From Diatrype stigma (Eukaryota > Ascomycota > Sordariomycetes > Xylariales > Diatrypaceae), in NCBI GenBank assembly GCA_022225965.2, contig JAKJXP020000114.1, positions 1 through 64,000 of the forward strand: DNA of 64,000 nt, given 5' to 3'. The notes beneath the pieces are model-generated. The model did no database searches. It was not told where the DNA came from and saw nothing but the letters and a program-made list of their open reading frames with translations. A program made the position numbers and the translations under genes. Shown here one piece after another: positions 1-15,200 of the stretch (the stretch's first letter is position 1; the number at the start of each line of letters is the position of its first letter).

Positions 1-37
1 TGCGCTGCCAATGTATAGTACTTCCAAAGCGCATTAC

Positions 38-205
38 TTGATTGGCTGAGAAAACGGAGCTAGCTGCCTCGACCAGTCGCCAGAGCGAACGCAGCAGGTC
101 CGACCAATCGCAGGCGAGAACGCTCGAGGTATTTCCCAAGCCTGAATTTCTGGACATAATTTCCGTGTCACACCACCTTCACAGAATAACCTCCGGTTAG
201 GATTA
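38..205 (+). repeat. Repeat end, copy A (near full length)
   Basis: This segment is closely similar to 18,966-19,125 on the same strand and, over its inner part (about 104-205), to the reverse complement of 9,170-9,287. Shared landmarks include CAATCGCAGGCG, the run CTCGAGGTATTT, GCCTGAATTTCT and CCTCCGGTTAGGATTA. It has a far more normal base composition than the DNA that follows. It lies at the left edge of a segment whose right edge carries the inverted copy, so it may be one terminal inverted repeat of a large element. It could equally be a solo fragment of a dispersed repeat. Confidence 0.75.
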
Positions 206-3200
206 ATTTATAAAAAAAGCGAGTTATTAAATAAATAAAAAATAATTTCGTAAAATTAATAAAATGCAATTATAATACGTAATAATTTAATTTAATTAAT
301 ATATATTTAGTTATTATATAAATAATTTCTTTCGTTATTATATAAATAATTATCCGAATAACGCATTATTAATTATACGTATTTGCTTTATAAATGTTAA
401 AATATAAATAAAGCGCCTTTTTTATTTTATTTTGTTTTTTTTTTAATTTTTTTAAGCATTATTTATAAAGCGATATATGGTTTATTCGAAAATTAAAACA
501 AAAGCGTACTTTTTATATTAACCGTAATTGCACTTTTTAAAATAAACAAAATGAAACGACTTAATTTAAAAATCCGCCGCAAAAACCGCGCCCGCGTTAT
601 TACCGAATTCGCCGCCGCCGTTTAAAAACGCGTTATTTGCTGCATTATCGCCGCCTAAAAACGCGCCGCCGCCGTTATTGCTAAGAAATAAGTCCGTATT
701 GCTGCTGCTACCAAAAAGATTTGCGTCGCTGCCGTCGAATTTAAGGCCGAGCTAAAGGCCTAGCTTTTTAACGCTTTCGTTTTTGCCGTCGACGACGAAT
801 TATCCTTTAAATCGAAAAAAGCTGGCTTTATTAATAACGAACCGCTTTTCGGTTTAAAAAACGCGAGTGTCCTTTTTTTTTCGGAGGCTTCCTTTTTTTC
901 GGGAAATAAGGGTTCCGATATTTCCGCGTATTTCCCTTTTCGCCATTATTTGCGCTTAGTTTCGTTTTCGCCGCTTGCTTTCCTTTTTGCCGCCTTCGAA
1001 ACCTTTCGTTTACGCCGTCGTTTAGTCCGCCGCCGTTCGCCGCCGAACATTCCTTCGCTTGTTCCGAATGCCGTTTATATTTCCAAAAAAAAAAAAAAAA
1101 AAACAAAAAAAATAAAAGCAAAGGCAAAAATAAAGGCAAAACGCTAAAAGCCCGGCTTCTTTCCGACGGCACGACTCGGGCCATTTTTTATTTTGGGTAT
1201 ATCCGATTTGCTTTAATCGGACGCTTTTATAAAATATGTTTAAATGCTATTAAAAAAAAGTCGCCGCTGCTAACGTTACGCTTTTAGGCATAAATGCGCC
1301 GCTTCGTAAATTATTTCATATATTTAAATGTCGATTTTTTAAAATTAATTTCTTTATTTTAGTTCCGCCGCCGTTTATAACTTAATGCGCCGAATAATGA
1401 TTATTTTCGAAAATAATTGCCGAAAAATAAATTTTTTTTTTTTGTTTCATTAATTACCTTTAAGACGCCTTTGTATTATGCCGCGGCTTTTACGTATTGC
1501 TTTTTTAGTTCGAAATTAAAAGCGTTCCGAATTTTTGGCCCATTAATTGGAATAAAAAGCCGGTAGCTGCTTTTGTCGAAAAACGGAAAAAAGAAAAAAA
1601 CGAAAACGAAAAAAAAAAAAAAAAAAAAAGAAAAAAACGAAAAAAAAAAAAGAAAAAGGAAAGCGAAAACGAAAACGAAAGCGAAAACGAAAATAAAAGC
1701 GAGAACGAAAACGAAGGAAACCCTTTTGGCGGCCCAAATGTAATGGCCGGTACTTTGCCGGTCGCTATTTTTTAGGCTCGCCTAAAAAAAAATGGTTATG
1801 CCTTCGTCGTTGTTGCTTTTCGGAATATATTTTTAAAGCTTATTTTGCGCCTTACGATACGGTACCTTACGGGACTGGTTAAATTTTCGATATAAAAACC
1901 GGTAAATCCCTTTATGAAATTTTTCTTATTTTTTATTAATAATTCCGATCCTTAATATGCCGTATGTTTTAAAAATTAAGCAAAGCCTTAAAGTATTTAA
2001 AGCTTTATTTATTTAATGCCTTAATTAAATCGTCGGTTAATATTTAATTAATAATAAAATAAATAATTTCGAAAAATTCCTTTTTATGTTCCTATTTAAG
2101 CCATATATTTTATATATTTATATAACGAAGCTTCGTATTTATTTTTACTTAATTATTAATAATTAACTTAATTGTTTATTAATTATTACAAAAAATCCTT
2201 TAAGGTTTTTTTAAATTTAATTGGAAATTTCGAAATAAGCATTAAAGGGCCATTATTTTTTTAGTTATATCCGAAAAAGCGAATAATTTAATTTTTATTA
2301 TAAAAATCGATATTATATTTTATCGAATTATTCTTTATATAATGAAACCGCCAAAAAGCGTTATAATATAGCCTATTATTAAGCGCTTTGTTTTTTCGTC
2401 GTTTACAAAAAAAGCATTTTTTATTATAAGCAATACTTATGCTTTTTTATTAAACCTTTTATATATAATTTCTAAAAACCTTATATTATATAAATAAAAG
2501 ATTATTCGATTTGCTATTATTAAATGCTTTGGTTTTGGATTTATAAAGAATTTTAAAAGCGTAAAAGCAACATAAATTATATTTGGTTTAATTATTATCG
2601 CTATATACAAAATCGAATTAATACGTTTTTGGTATGCTTTTACCTACTTCTTAATAGCGCTTTCCTTATATTTAACAAAAGGCTCGATTTTTATGGAAAT
2701 AAAAAAAGGATTAGCATTATTATTAAATCCAAAGCATATAGCGATTTTCTTTATATATTAATTATAAACCAAATAAATTTATTTCGCTTTATGGTTTTTA
2801 TTTATTCGGATTCTTAAAAACCAGGTTATTGGATTTTAGTTTTTTATTTCGTAAATACTTTATAGCTTTTTATTAAGATCGTTTGTTACGTTTTGATTAT
2901 TTTTATAATAAAGCAAGCAAATTTCGAAATCGCGATTTTATCCGTAACTTTACGAATACCATTCAAAATCGAAATTTGATATTTAAAAATTGCTTTTCGG
3001 GTCGAAATTACCTAAATATTATATCGGGAACGAATGCAAGTCGATGCGTATAACTTGGTAGCAACGAATCGAATTTAGTATCGTTTTGGTACGCGTCGAA
3101 TTAATTACGAAACCCGATCGTACCGGGCTTTAATCGATAGGAAAACGAAGAATTCCTTTAAGCGCAGATAATCCAAAAAGTAATCGATTTTTTTATTATA

Positions 3201-3600
3201 AAAACAAGTAATGTCCAAAACGCAAAAAGATTAATTCGACTTTTGCTGCAAATTTTTTAAGGTATAGCCTTAAGTATTTCCGCTTTACCGCCGACCGACC
3301 TTTCTTAAAGGCTTAACTAAATTAAAGCCGCCATTAAGAAACTAACGAAAACCAATTTCCCTTTTTCCGACGTACCTGGTAATAGCGGCTATAGGCTTTC
3401 CGAAAATCCGGCAATCCTTTAATTATAATTTTATTACGGTCGTTAAACCGATTATCGAAACAGCAAGTACGAAAACATTTCGAACCGTTATCGAAGAATT
3501 AAATGTAATATATGGAATTAATGTTATAAAAGCGGCTACAAAGTTATTCAGCGGCAACTGGAAAATCGTTTTCCGCAGTTTAAACCTTAAAAAGAAATAT
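206..3600. other. RIP-degraded repeat DNA, family not resolved
   Basis: No gene is visible. The part at about 540-1,150 is richer in GC, with CGCCGCCG clusters, and may be the low-complexity 5' part of the LINE that follows or of another element. The rest is AT-rich with stops in every frame. I could not assign it to a transposon family by eye. Confidence 0.5.
1580..1732 (+). repeat. Polypurine simple-sequence tract
   Basis: A nearly pure A/G tract with oligo-A runs and GAAAACGAAAACGAAAGC-like 6-bp periodicity runs through this interval. It encodes an artefactual Phe/Arg-rich frame on the - strand. It is a low-complexity repeat, not a gene. Confidence 0.8.
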
Positions 3601-3654
3601 ATTTCGAAAAAAGATTAGGCTAACGTCGCTTTCGGTTCGGCCGTTTATATTTAT

Positions 3655-6600
3655 AAGGTTCGCTATACCGTAATAGTTATAGGATTTTTTATAGCCCTAT
3701 TAAAGGAAATAATTCCGGAAGCATTTAAGAACGATATTAATTCGAAAAATAACGTCCGAATTACGGAGATAATTTATTCGAAAAAGGCGAATATTATATA
3801 TAAAAATGTAACGTCGATTTATTTTTTTGTTAATACCGAAAATATAACGAATTAATTATGCCGCAAAGGCGTTACGTTGGATTATTAATATTATAGGTGC
3901 AGCCTATTTGCGTCGGAGGCTTAAATTAAGCGATGCTTTAAATGCTATAGGTTCGGATATAAAGCGGCCCATTGTCGTTCGAATAAAATATGCGACTGGT
4001 ATAACTTAAAGACATATAAAAAAATAAACTATTAATTAAAAGCGGGCAATTATTTATCGAAATGCCCGAATTATAAAATGGAATATTTATCGTAATTAAA
4101 GGATTATCCGAAAACAAAAAAGGCACAGGAATACGTACGAATTGCGTATTTTCGGCGTTTAATTAAATTCGAAACGTTAACGCGGTTTTTTTTTTTTTAG
4201 CGTTTTAAGGAATTAATTTCGTAATGCTTACGTTAAATAATCCGGTTAAACGGTTACGAAAAAAGCCGCAAATAAGTCGATCCGTCGAAAATATAAAAGC
4301 GTTTAGAAATAATATTCGCATAAACGCCCTTTTTCTTATTAATTTATAGCCTTTAATAATAATTTATTCGCAAAACGTTAATAGCGATTAAGCCATACGT
4401 AGCATTTAATAAAAGGATTAACCGTTTTTGCTTGGAATATTGCAAATAAACCGCAGATTTTATAGAAATTGTTTTACGAACCGAAACGTTACGATATTTT
4501 AACGATTTCGAAACCGCTTATTGCAATCCGGAATGTCCTTTAAGTATCGGTATCGAAAGGTATGGAATATATAATTATATAATATAATAACGGAAATATA
4601 TTTCGAATTATATTCGTAATAAATTCGAAAATACCTATAAGATAATACGAAGTTTATATCTTTTGGTATAGGGCCATAATAAAAACGGAAAACGGTTTAA
4701 TCGATATCGTTTCGGTATATAGCTCATTTTCCGATAGCAAAGCAATTACCGAATGAAATATTTTTATAAACGACTTGCTTTTTAGGATTCGAATTCGATT
4801 TATTTTCGTATTAGGCGATTTTAATTTGTATGATCCTATATGGATATTTATTAAGGAATCATATTGGGAAGCCAGAAAATTAATCGAATTCGCCGCAAAA
4901 TAAGACCTAAACCTATTAATTTCTTAGAATATCGGAACTTTTTATAATCGGAAAGGAAAAAATAATACGACTTTGGATTTCGCTTGGGTTTTGCTGGATT
5001 TTTCGACCGGTTTCGTAAAAATATTTGAACATATTAGAAATAATTATAAGCCGTTTATATATAAGATCCGCAATTTTAAACTTATAATTAACGTAATTGG
5101 ATATAATTAAAAATTAATAAATATAAGTTAAATAAAAATCGAAGCGCAGTTCTTATTATATCCGTTCGAACTTTAAATCCCGAAGGATATAAATTAATAT
5201 TTGGAAATATTTATTACAGCTTTGTTATATATCGCTGAAAAGATTATTTTCCGAAATAAGGGCGGCATTTCCCGGTACGAATGGTGGATCCTTAAAATCC
5301 GAAAGGCGGTATAGGTGGAACGCGAAACCTATGCGACTTAAAAGCAATATCGAACGAATAATACTTATGCTGCATTAAAACAAAACAATAAGGCCCGAAA
5401 ACGCATATAAGCGAAGGCCAAAAAAGATTCGTAATAACGTATACTTTACGAAATAACGAAAACGTATAATTTTTCGGTTATATGGAAGGTAAGAAAATGG
5501 GTACGTACGAAAAGCTTTAAGATATCGGATTTTCCGATAATACCCTTTTTCCGGAAAACCCCGAATCGATTTAATTTAAAGGTCGCAAATACGTTCGAGC
5601 AAAAGTTGGATTTTTTGAGTACGAAATTTTATCTTATTTTAACGGCCGATTTAATAAATATACGTAATTCCGATTTCGATTATATTTCCTTTTAAAACTT
5701 TTTTTTTATATTTTAGTTAATGATTTTTATAATGGTACATAAATATTTAATATCGAAAAGATCTTAAAAGGTATCCGGTTCGAATATCATTTTTACGGCC
5801 TTCTTAAAGGCATATGATTTAACGCTTAAACGTAACGATTTAAATCCGAAGTTATTTTTATTATATCGCTTTATATCGGTTTTCGAAGCTAATTAACGTA
5901 TGGGATATTTCTTTCGTAAATTCCGGCAAATACGAATAGCAGTTATTCCAAAAAATAGGCCGGAAATGGACATAGTAAGATCTTAAAGGCTTATAGCGCT
6001 TTTGGATACGATAGGAAAGATTTTCGAATTTATAACCGCCGTAGGTTTATTAAATGTCGCCGAAAGGCTTAATTTTATTTTTTCGAAACAAATAAGTAAT
6101 AAACCGAATAAATCCATTAAAACGGCGTTACAGTTGTTAATAAATTAAATACGTACGGGCTAATTAAAAAACGTATCGACGTCGGTTTTTTTTTTAAACG
6201 TAACCGGAATTTTCGATTACGTTATATATTTGCGCTTTTTAAACGCTTTTCGTACCGCGGACTATCCTTTTTAAATAATTATTTGGTTACGAAGCTATTT
6301 CGAAAAAAAAACGACTACATTTTGTTTCGATAATCGCGAATTTAATCCTATACCTTTAAAATCGAAAGTGCTTTAAGAATTTCTTTTTTCGCTTATGTTG
6401 TATTTGCTATATATTTCGTCGTTATATTCGATTTTTAAAAATATTCGAAGCATCGGTTCGATGGCATATATAAATAACTTTTATTTTATATCGATTGCGA
6501 AAAATTCCGTTATTTGTTATAAGCAGTTATAAAAAACGTATGCCGTTTATTTAAAATAAGGCCGATTATACGGATTAAGTTTTGACATATCGAAATATAA

Positions 6601-6990
6601 ATTAATACATTTCGGGAAAAAACCGAAATCGGATATATTTAAAAAAGGCATACGTTTAAATTCGATTTCGCTAAAACCTATTAATAGCCTAAAGATTTTG
6701 GAAGTTATAATCGATAACCGCTTAAATTAAAAGGCATAACATAAACAGTTTCGAAGCCGATTCGAAATATAACAGTTGTCGATTTAATGCATAATTAAGT
6801 TTATATAAGGATTAAACTTAATTAAATCCAAATTAATATATATAACAGTTATTTAAATGGCAATAAAATATGGTTTTACGGTATGGCACGATATCGCTTT
6901 ATCGGAAAAGCGATTTAAGGAAGGCATTTATTCGATATTATAAAAAATGCAAAACGCTTATATCCGGGTAATTATAAGGACGTATAAAGT
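3655..6990 (+). mobile_element. Tad-like LINE (non-LTR retrotransposon) relic, RIP-inactivated
   Basis: Readable motifs on the + strand follow the order of a Tad-type LINE. A gag-like stretch is open at about 3,655-3,837. It is followed by the start of an AP endonuclease (DILTISKP at 4,493-4,516, expected DILxIQEP), then LGDFN followed by LYDPIW at 4,811-4,843 (the GDFNxxHxxW endonuclease motif), a TLDFAW-like motif near 4,975, reverse transcriptase block LIALLDTIGKIFE (about 5,990-6,028), the catalytic site AYINN (6,464-6,478, expected AYxDD) and the thumb-region motif IKYGFTVWH (about 6,863-6,889). All the motifs from 4,493 onward that I indexed share one reading frame. Damage is therefore mainly point substitutions to stops and Asp-to-Asn, with no net frameshift. 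The element cannot encode an active enzyme. Exact ends are not visible. Confidence 0.8.
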
Positions 6991-9169
6991 TATAAATATT
7001 ATCGAATTAAAAATGGAATTGTATTTATTTTTTATAAATCTTTAGTTGTTTTATAAATAGGCGGTTTTTAAGGAAAAAATAAAACGCATAGGAATTGCGA
7101 AATATTTACGATAACGTATCGATAAAATACGAAAATTAATTAAGCAATTTAATAATATCCGTAAAATTAAAAATAAAAAAGCGAAGATTTTTTTTAAGTA
7201 TAAACGAAATGATTCGAAAGTTTATACGTAAATGCGGCGTTTATTCGAAAACGGGAAAACGGCATATCGGCTATTATTTAAAGCGATAAAAAAAAACGTA
7301 AACGTCGTAAAATAAAGTTATATCCGGCGTTATTAATTACTTAATAATTTTAATAAAAGATTAAAACGAATAATTCGATTCGATATAAAACGGGAATCCG
7401 ACGTATATCGGCTTAAACCAGATCCGACGAAAACATCCTTCGATTATACCAAACGTTGGCGAAATTTTAAAGCTCGATATTAATATAAGCTAAAACCGAA
7501 AAAATTGGCTTGCATAGCTTTTTGACGAAACGACGTATTTCCGATATTATTTCGATATGCGTTTATAAGTAATAAAAAAAAACGTTATCGCATTATTTAA
7601 ATTATTACTTAAACGTAATCCATTTTTAACCGGCATTACTAATAGGATTAAAAAATTTCCGATACGACGAAATATTATCGACTATAAGTTTAGCCGGTTA
7701 CGTAACAAAATAATTAATACGTTTTGGCCGATTTAAATAATATAAGCTAATATTAAAGCTATTATTAAAATAAAACGTTAATTTTTTATTAAATAAGATT
7801 TAACGTATACGAACCAACGACGTATCGAATACGAATAAATTATCGCGAAAATAGTTTTATTTGTTATAGCCGATTTCGAAAAAAAAAATGGGGCGACGTT
7901 TTGCCGAAAGCAAGGAAATTAATTACGATGCATAAATTAAAAAACGAACGGCTTAATGCCAATCCGAAAACGGCACGAAAGCCAATCGAAACCACGACGA
8001 AATATATGTCGTATTAATATTATAATTTAATCGTTAACGTAACGAAAAACGACCGATTCGAAAGCCGGCCGAAGACGCGTCGAAAGCGCATTTATTAAAT
8101 ACAAAAAGAGCTTTTATTACCGCCGGAAAAAAAGAAACGGCAATTACCGGATAATTACGGACGAAATTAAAATTAAATAAAAAAACCGAATTAAAATTAT
8201 AGCAACATATTTTAATGGATTTTAATAATTAAAAGATATTAATACTTAAGGATTTAAAACGCGAAATCGGTTTTATTTCGCTGCGAATCTAAACGGAAAA
8301 AGTTGAAATATAAATACGGGCCAAAATACGAATAGGAATAAGCGTAATTATTGCGACGTTACCGAAAGAATCGCCTAAAAGCGACGCATAAACGGGCAGC
8401 TTTTTGGCGCGTTTACGTACGGCGAACCGAGCCTTATATAAAACGTTGTATATACGTTCGACGTTTTAAAACGGAATTAATACGAACCGATTTATGAAAA
8501 ACCTTAACTTACTTTTTGCGCGTTTTCGGTAAGATCCGCTTAGTACTTTGCAATAAACGATTAAAACTTTCGGAATTCGGGCTTAAAACTATTAGCGAAT
8601 TAGGCGAAATCAAAACGACCTCGAAAAAAAAACGGAAAGCTTATTTCGCAATAATCGGAAATGGTTTTTTTATAATGCTTATATATAATATATCGACGAA
8701 ATTTATTAGTTATATCGGTTAAATATTAAAATATAACGATACGAAAATAAAGCGATTTATAACGGTCGCAATAAAACAAAAAAGGATTTTTCATTATGCG
8801 GTACGTATAAAGTACGTATTTTATTTTTTTCAATAAAAAATCGGGATAAGTCGAAATGTCGAAAGCGGGTTCCTTAAAGAAATCCGATATCGTTACGAAA
8901 TTAAAACGGTTAAGTCGCGGAAACGGTAATAAAACGATAAAGCGAAAAAAACGAAGCGAAATCGGCTATAAAACGGGCAAACAAATAAAATTAAACGGCT
9001 AAATAATATAAAATTTTTTTAACCGCTACGAAAAGAAAAAAAAGATACGGCCCTACGCAAGCTTCGGAAACCTTTTTTTTTTTTTCTCCGGGTCAAAAAA
9101 ATTTCCCTCGCGGGGCGATTTTTTTAAGGTTACTGGGCCATTTTATTTATTTATTTTTTGGATTAGCAT
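6991..9169. other. Degraded repeat DNA after the LINE relic
   Basis: The sequence is AT-rich, A-biased and has stops in all frames. It may contain the LINE RNase H region and 3' end, or a second element, but I found no readable motif. The short frame at 8,516-8,722 has no recognisable domain. Confidence 0.45.
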
Positions 9170-9287
9170 AAAATATTAAAACCTAATCGAAAGTTATTCT
9201 GTAAAAATAATATAACACGAAAATCAAATCCAGAAATTCAGGCTTAAAAAATACCTCGAACGTTTTCGCCTGCAATTAATCGTTCCC
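9170..9287 (-). repeat. Repeat end, copy B (inverted, truncated)
   Basis: The reverse complement of this segment matches the inner part of copy A (about 104-205) and of copy C, with RIP-type changes. Landmarks are GCAGGCGAAAACGTTCGAGG and AAGCCTGAATTTCTGGA. It points the opposite way to copy A, so copies A and B bracket the LINE-bearing 9-kb segment as inverted repeats. The outer 60 or so bases present in A and C are missing here, and the match stops at about 9,287. Confidence 0.75.
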
Positions 9288-12200
9288 ACTGCTATAATTC
9301 TCTGCTTAGGATTATACTAACTACCGATAGCCTAAGCCTTACAAATAACGCCTTTCGTTAATCTTTTTTTAAATCCAAACGTAATAACTCAATATAATTC
9401 ACCGCATAAACATAATTCGTATTTATAGCCCCTTTAATTATTTTGTCGCTAAAAATCGCAAAAATACGAATCCCATTCTTTCCAGCCTACGGGAAATAAA
9501 AAATATAATTCGTTTACCAAATGCTCGGTCGAAAGCCCATGTTCCAAATAAGGCGTATGGTATTCGTATTTACGCAAAGCATTTAGCCTTTTATTACCCA
9601 TGGGTAGTCGTAATCGAAAAGCGAAATCCAAAGACGGCCAAAACCGCATTAATAATAACTACTAAAAAAGGGGCTGCTAAAAAAAAGGCTAACAAAAACG
9701 GCTTTAAAAAAACATAAAGAATAAGCAACGTAATTGCTATACCAAATTAAAACTAAACGAAGGCTAGCGCTTATAAAAGAAAATACGGACAACATCTAAC
9801 GATAAATCGGAATTAACGATAATAAATTAATTAAATTAACTACTGGCTACTTAATTGCGCTTATTCGACTTTTCATTCTTAAAACCGATATGTCCTTTAA
9901 TTATTCTTTTCTAATTACCTAGCATATTTAACGACGTAATAACTTAACCGTAACTATTACTATACCATTGCTTTATATAAAAGAAATCCATAAATAAAGC
10001 CTTAAAAAAATAAATAACCCAAAAGCCATAGGTCCATTTATTATTTTATTACGGGAATTTATTTATAAAAACGATAATAATAAAGTAAAATTCATTTAAA
10101 ACGGACCTTTCTTAAAAATCGCAATATACTTATTAAATTTTCTAATACGTATTATAAATTGCTAACAAATCGAAAACCAAAAGCATTTTTTAAAATACCC
10201 AATACAAAACGCCAACCTAATATTCGAATAAGCTTAAAAGCACCTATTGCGGCACCTAAATAAACGTCGGCTTATTAATATTATATGTCGTCTTATTATT
10301 TTTTTCCATGGCGTATCCCGGATTAATTTCAAATACAAATAACAACTTAAACGAATTAACGCATTTAGTAATAAACAAAACCATGCCCTTAATTCCATTC
10401 TTAAATAAGCATTCGAATTAAAACTTATAATTTAAAGCAAGCCATAACTCGACAATTCGAACCTTAAAAGTTACCGCATCTATATAATTAAGCACCTTAA
10501 TATTACGAAAAAATCCATCGCCATTACCTATAAAATAAGGGCTAATATTTAAGTCGTAATTAAAAATAAGGATTTTATCGGCAAAAAAGACATAATAATT
10601 AATAATCTAACGCCAGAAAATTTTATTACCATAAATTATAACCAACAAGCTACCGAATAATCTTATATCGCAATATTTATAAATAACGGGATGCGACGAT
10701 ATAATTATAAATGGCAATAATTAAAACGAATAATATATAAGCTATTGCGATAATATAAAATAAACTTCTCAAAAAAAAACGACCTAATAATAAAAATATA
10801 ATAAATAAACAAATAAATTAGGTCTAACTAAAAATCTGGCTTATAAATAAGTCAATTAGATTTAATTAAGAATTTGGCTTATAAGTATTACATAAATAAG
10901 CTTTAATAATTATAACTAATACCTTTTTTAATTACAGCAATACAGCAAATATAATACATGCCCTAAATAAAATAATTATAAGCCACCTAAATAAGCCAAA
11001 CCTATTATAATATACAAAATAAATTTTTTTACTTAATATTCTTAATTTTTAAGCTTTAATCTTTTATGTAATAACTTTATCTTATCCGTTAGCCTTAATT
11101 CGTTTTTAATACATTATTACTTAAATCAAATCTTTCGTACGTAATAGCTATTATAAATAACCGCAAATTACGACCTATTATTAATACAATTAAGAACGAA
11201 AAAATATAAAAACTAATTCATCGAATCTCGTATACCTCCATTTCTAATAATAAAAACCATTATTAAAAACCTAAGCCGCTTGTTCGTAATATTCCTATTC
11301 CCAGCATTAAAAAAAGCCCATTTTATCGTACGCTTAAAAAAAACCAAAAACTTGCTTAAATTATTATCGACCATGCCAGCATTAAGTAAATTACCGATAT
11401 TCTCAAAAAGTTAATCGATATATTTCTTTTCATTATACCTTATTAACTTTATCGCTTTTATAAAGAATTTACGGTATTAACCAAATTAAATGTTATTTTT
11501 ATTTAAATATATATTTGCTATACGTATTTATATAAATCGCATATTAATAATATATAAACATTATTTTATTTAATTATTACGTTTTTAACAAAAATGGTTC
11601 AAAAACGATTTATTAAATAAAATATTACGGATGTTAAATTTTAAAATGTAATAATCGGGCCTTAATTATTCTCGACTTATACGACCGATAAAAAATCGCC
11701 GGCATAAGCATACGAAATATACGTAACTATTAAAATCGGCCTTTTTATAAGCAAAATTATGCATTTCTTATTAACCAACATAAATACTAAAGCGGCCTTA
11801 TATATTTAAGCTTATGAATAATCCAACATTACGCCGTACTAGCAATATAAAGCCAACGTTTATTACATATAGCCGTTTTATAGCTATTAATTCATTCCCG
11901 AAACTAATATTACAAAATATAAATACGGAAATTACAAAATACTAAAAAAAACATATACCTTTAAAAATAACATATTCGCAAAGTTCCGAATCAAAAAAAA
12001 CGACAGGCCAAATATTTATAACGAAAACATTAACCCAATTACGGCCAAACTATATACGATCTGGATTAAAAATAAACGGCTATAATTATAAAACGACGAA
12101 ATATTTAATATATATTCGCAAATAAAAAAGAAAACGCAAAACTAAGCTAAAAAAACATAAAAAATACAAAAAATTGCCGTAATAAAGAAAAAAACTATTA

Positions 12201-15200
12201 CATTTATATTTAAAAGTTTCCTACGAAATAAAATTAATGCTATAAAAACTATTACTATTAAAATTATCGTTATTAAATTAATAAATAAGGAATTACCGAA
12301 AATAAACTACATATAAGGGCCGAATTAAAACATACTTTAAACGGATATTATAATTATTAAGTTTTATTTGCATAAACGGATAACTATTTTCGTAATAAAA
12401 ACGGCCGCGATTAAATAAAACATTAAACATTAAGCCTTATAATGCAAATATTTTAAAAACGGTTATATATAATAATTCAATAACAAATTTACGATCCAAA
12501 ATATCGCATATTATTTAACGCAAAATAATGCCTTAAGACTTATATATTATAATGGTATATATAATAAATAAAAAAAATTACTTTCGGTAATAGGTAATAC
12601 CTTTTACGACAAAATCCTATCGAATCCAAAGAATAAACACGACAGCCTTGCCTTAATTATTACGAAACTCGCGGCTATCCGAATTAATAAATACCGGGCT
12701 AATATAATTATTAAAAACTATTATAATAATTTCCGAAGCATTATTTATAACGTTTAAACCCTAAATCCAAGAAATGTTATATACCGTATTTTAAATTCCG
12801 TTTATAAAACCGATATGGCCTTATAAATTACGTATTAGCATAATCCGATATTCAATATAAATAAAAAAGCTCTTAAAAAGGTTATTAGCATTAAAAAAAA
12901 CGGCTTTATTTATATCAAATCCTTTATACTTAATATAAATTTAAATAATTAAATTTGCAAGCCGTATTATATAATTATGATTATATTAATTAATACGAAC
13001 CTTAATAAAATAAATACATATAGCATTATCGAAACTTATAATTTCGGCAAAAAAAAGCTTTACAACGCATTTAAACGTTAATAGCTTCCAAAAAACGGCA
13101 AAAACCTTAAATTATCGCAATTCTAATAAGGCTTTGCAAAATCGGGCTTATTCGGATCCTTATTAACGCTAAATAATAATAAGAAATACCGAACGCTTAA
13201 AGACTTTATATAGCCCGTATTTAGCAATATCGTAATATTTAATTAATTATTTAAAAGCATATAACGGCTTATTTATAACGAAAAGTAATTAAAAAAAGTC
13301 TTCGATAAGCAATATATTTAAGTCGCTAAAATAACTATTGCGGCAATTAAAAAAAATTTCTTAAAACCGCTAATTAATCCAACTTAAGTTTTATAAACCG
13401 AACATGCTTTTTTCGTTAATAATAAGAAAATAAACGCTACGAAAACGCCGTTGCAAAATATTTAATAAGCTAGCATTTTTTATTAAAAACTTATATTCGC
13501 TATTAATAAATAAACAAAACAAAAAATATAATATTTAGCCGTTAATTTAATTACTAATTATGCCAATTAAAACAATTCGAATTACGGGCAACTTGCTTAT
13601 TATAAATAATTGCTAAAAATATAACGATATAATCTTAATAAAATAAAACTTTCTAGTTTTATTACTGCTATTAACGTATAATAATAACTATTTTAATTAA
13701 TTACCGGCAAAAAAGTTTTAATAATAATCAATTACTATATTATATATAATTCGCTATTCGGAATTTAAGGTTTTAACCATATTTAATAGCAAGTTTTTAA
13801 CATCGTAATCGTCGGAATATTCTTTACGGCGTTTTTCTTAATAACTACCGCTGGCGAAATTCTCATAAACGTACCGACCAATATAAAAAAACCAATCGTA
13901 ATTAACATTAATATTACGGCGGCCAAGCAATTTAGCGTTCTTTTATTCGGGCAAAAAATTTGGCATTATTCAAATAATGTACTATTAATTTTTCAAAATA
14001 ATATCATTCGCATTATTTAAACCAGGCTCGAACTTTTTATTATCGAATTAAACATCTTTTCGATTAACCGTACCGTAATAATTATTTTTATAAATATAAT
14101 ATTATATATAATATATATATGCTGCAATATAATTATCGAATTTAATTTCGTTATTAATTAATAATTCGTTAATATAGCAATAAGGATAATTTAATAATAA
14201 TTTTATTCAATAAAAATTAAAGAATTACTAATAAATTCGAATAGGCTTATAACGAAAGAAATAATTTAATACTTTAAATTACGCATTAATAACATGCCAT
14301 TTTTTAAAATCCTAACCTTTAAAATTCCAATATTCGACGAACTCGAAATACGAAACGTATTCCATATATGTACCTTTTTGTTTATATTTTTCCTAAGCTA
14401 TAACGCTTTCTTTAATTTCGTCGCTTTCGCCATTAAGATTTAAGATTCGAATATACTTTTTAAGAAAGCAATAATCGACGTTACATATTATACGACTATT
14501 TTCTTATAAAAGAAATTGCAGCAAATAATAATAAATTTCTTAAGCAAAATAATCCCTTTTTCCGATAAACTTATTCATAAATTTAAAAACAAACGAAAAC
14601 ATAAAATTATTATCAATTATATGCGACAAAATAAACTAAACAATTTAAACATATATAACAAATTATTATTCAGATTTGCCGTAATATTTAATTATATAAT
14701 TAATAACAGCCATATCGCTAATATACGAAAAAATATCCGTATTAATTAATTACGATATAATTATTAATAAATTAAACTAATTAAAATAAATATTATTATA
14801 TACGGCATTAAATAATTACCAAAACTTATTTTTCATTTTAATAACGCAAAATTCGTTTCGCATAAAGCGTAAAAAATTAAAGCAGCAAACGGAATTTAAC
14901 AACTTTTCGCCTTTTTTCCGAACTTCGTCAGCCGCTTTTTTAATAATCCGGAAATAATACGCAATAAAACACTTATAACGCTGGCAACGATTTACGATGC
15001 TATTTAACCATTATTACATAAGCTCCGTATAAAAAAAATTAATACATAACGAATTGCTATTCATACCGCCGCAGCCGATTTCTTAAAGCTTAGGATTTAT
15101 AGCAATAATATAATAGCCCTAAACTTTAACGTATATATTCCGATCTTCTTATATGTTTATATTCGGAAAAAGGCTACCTTTAAACCAATACAAACCATAA

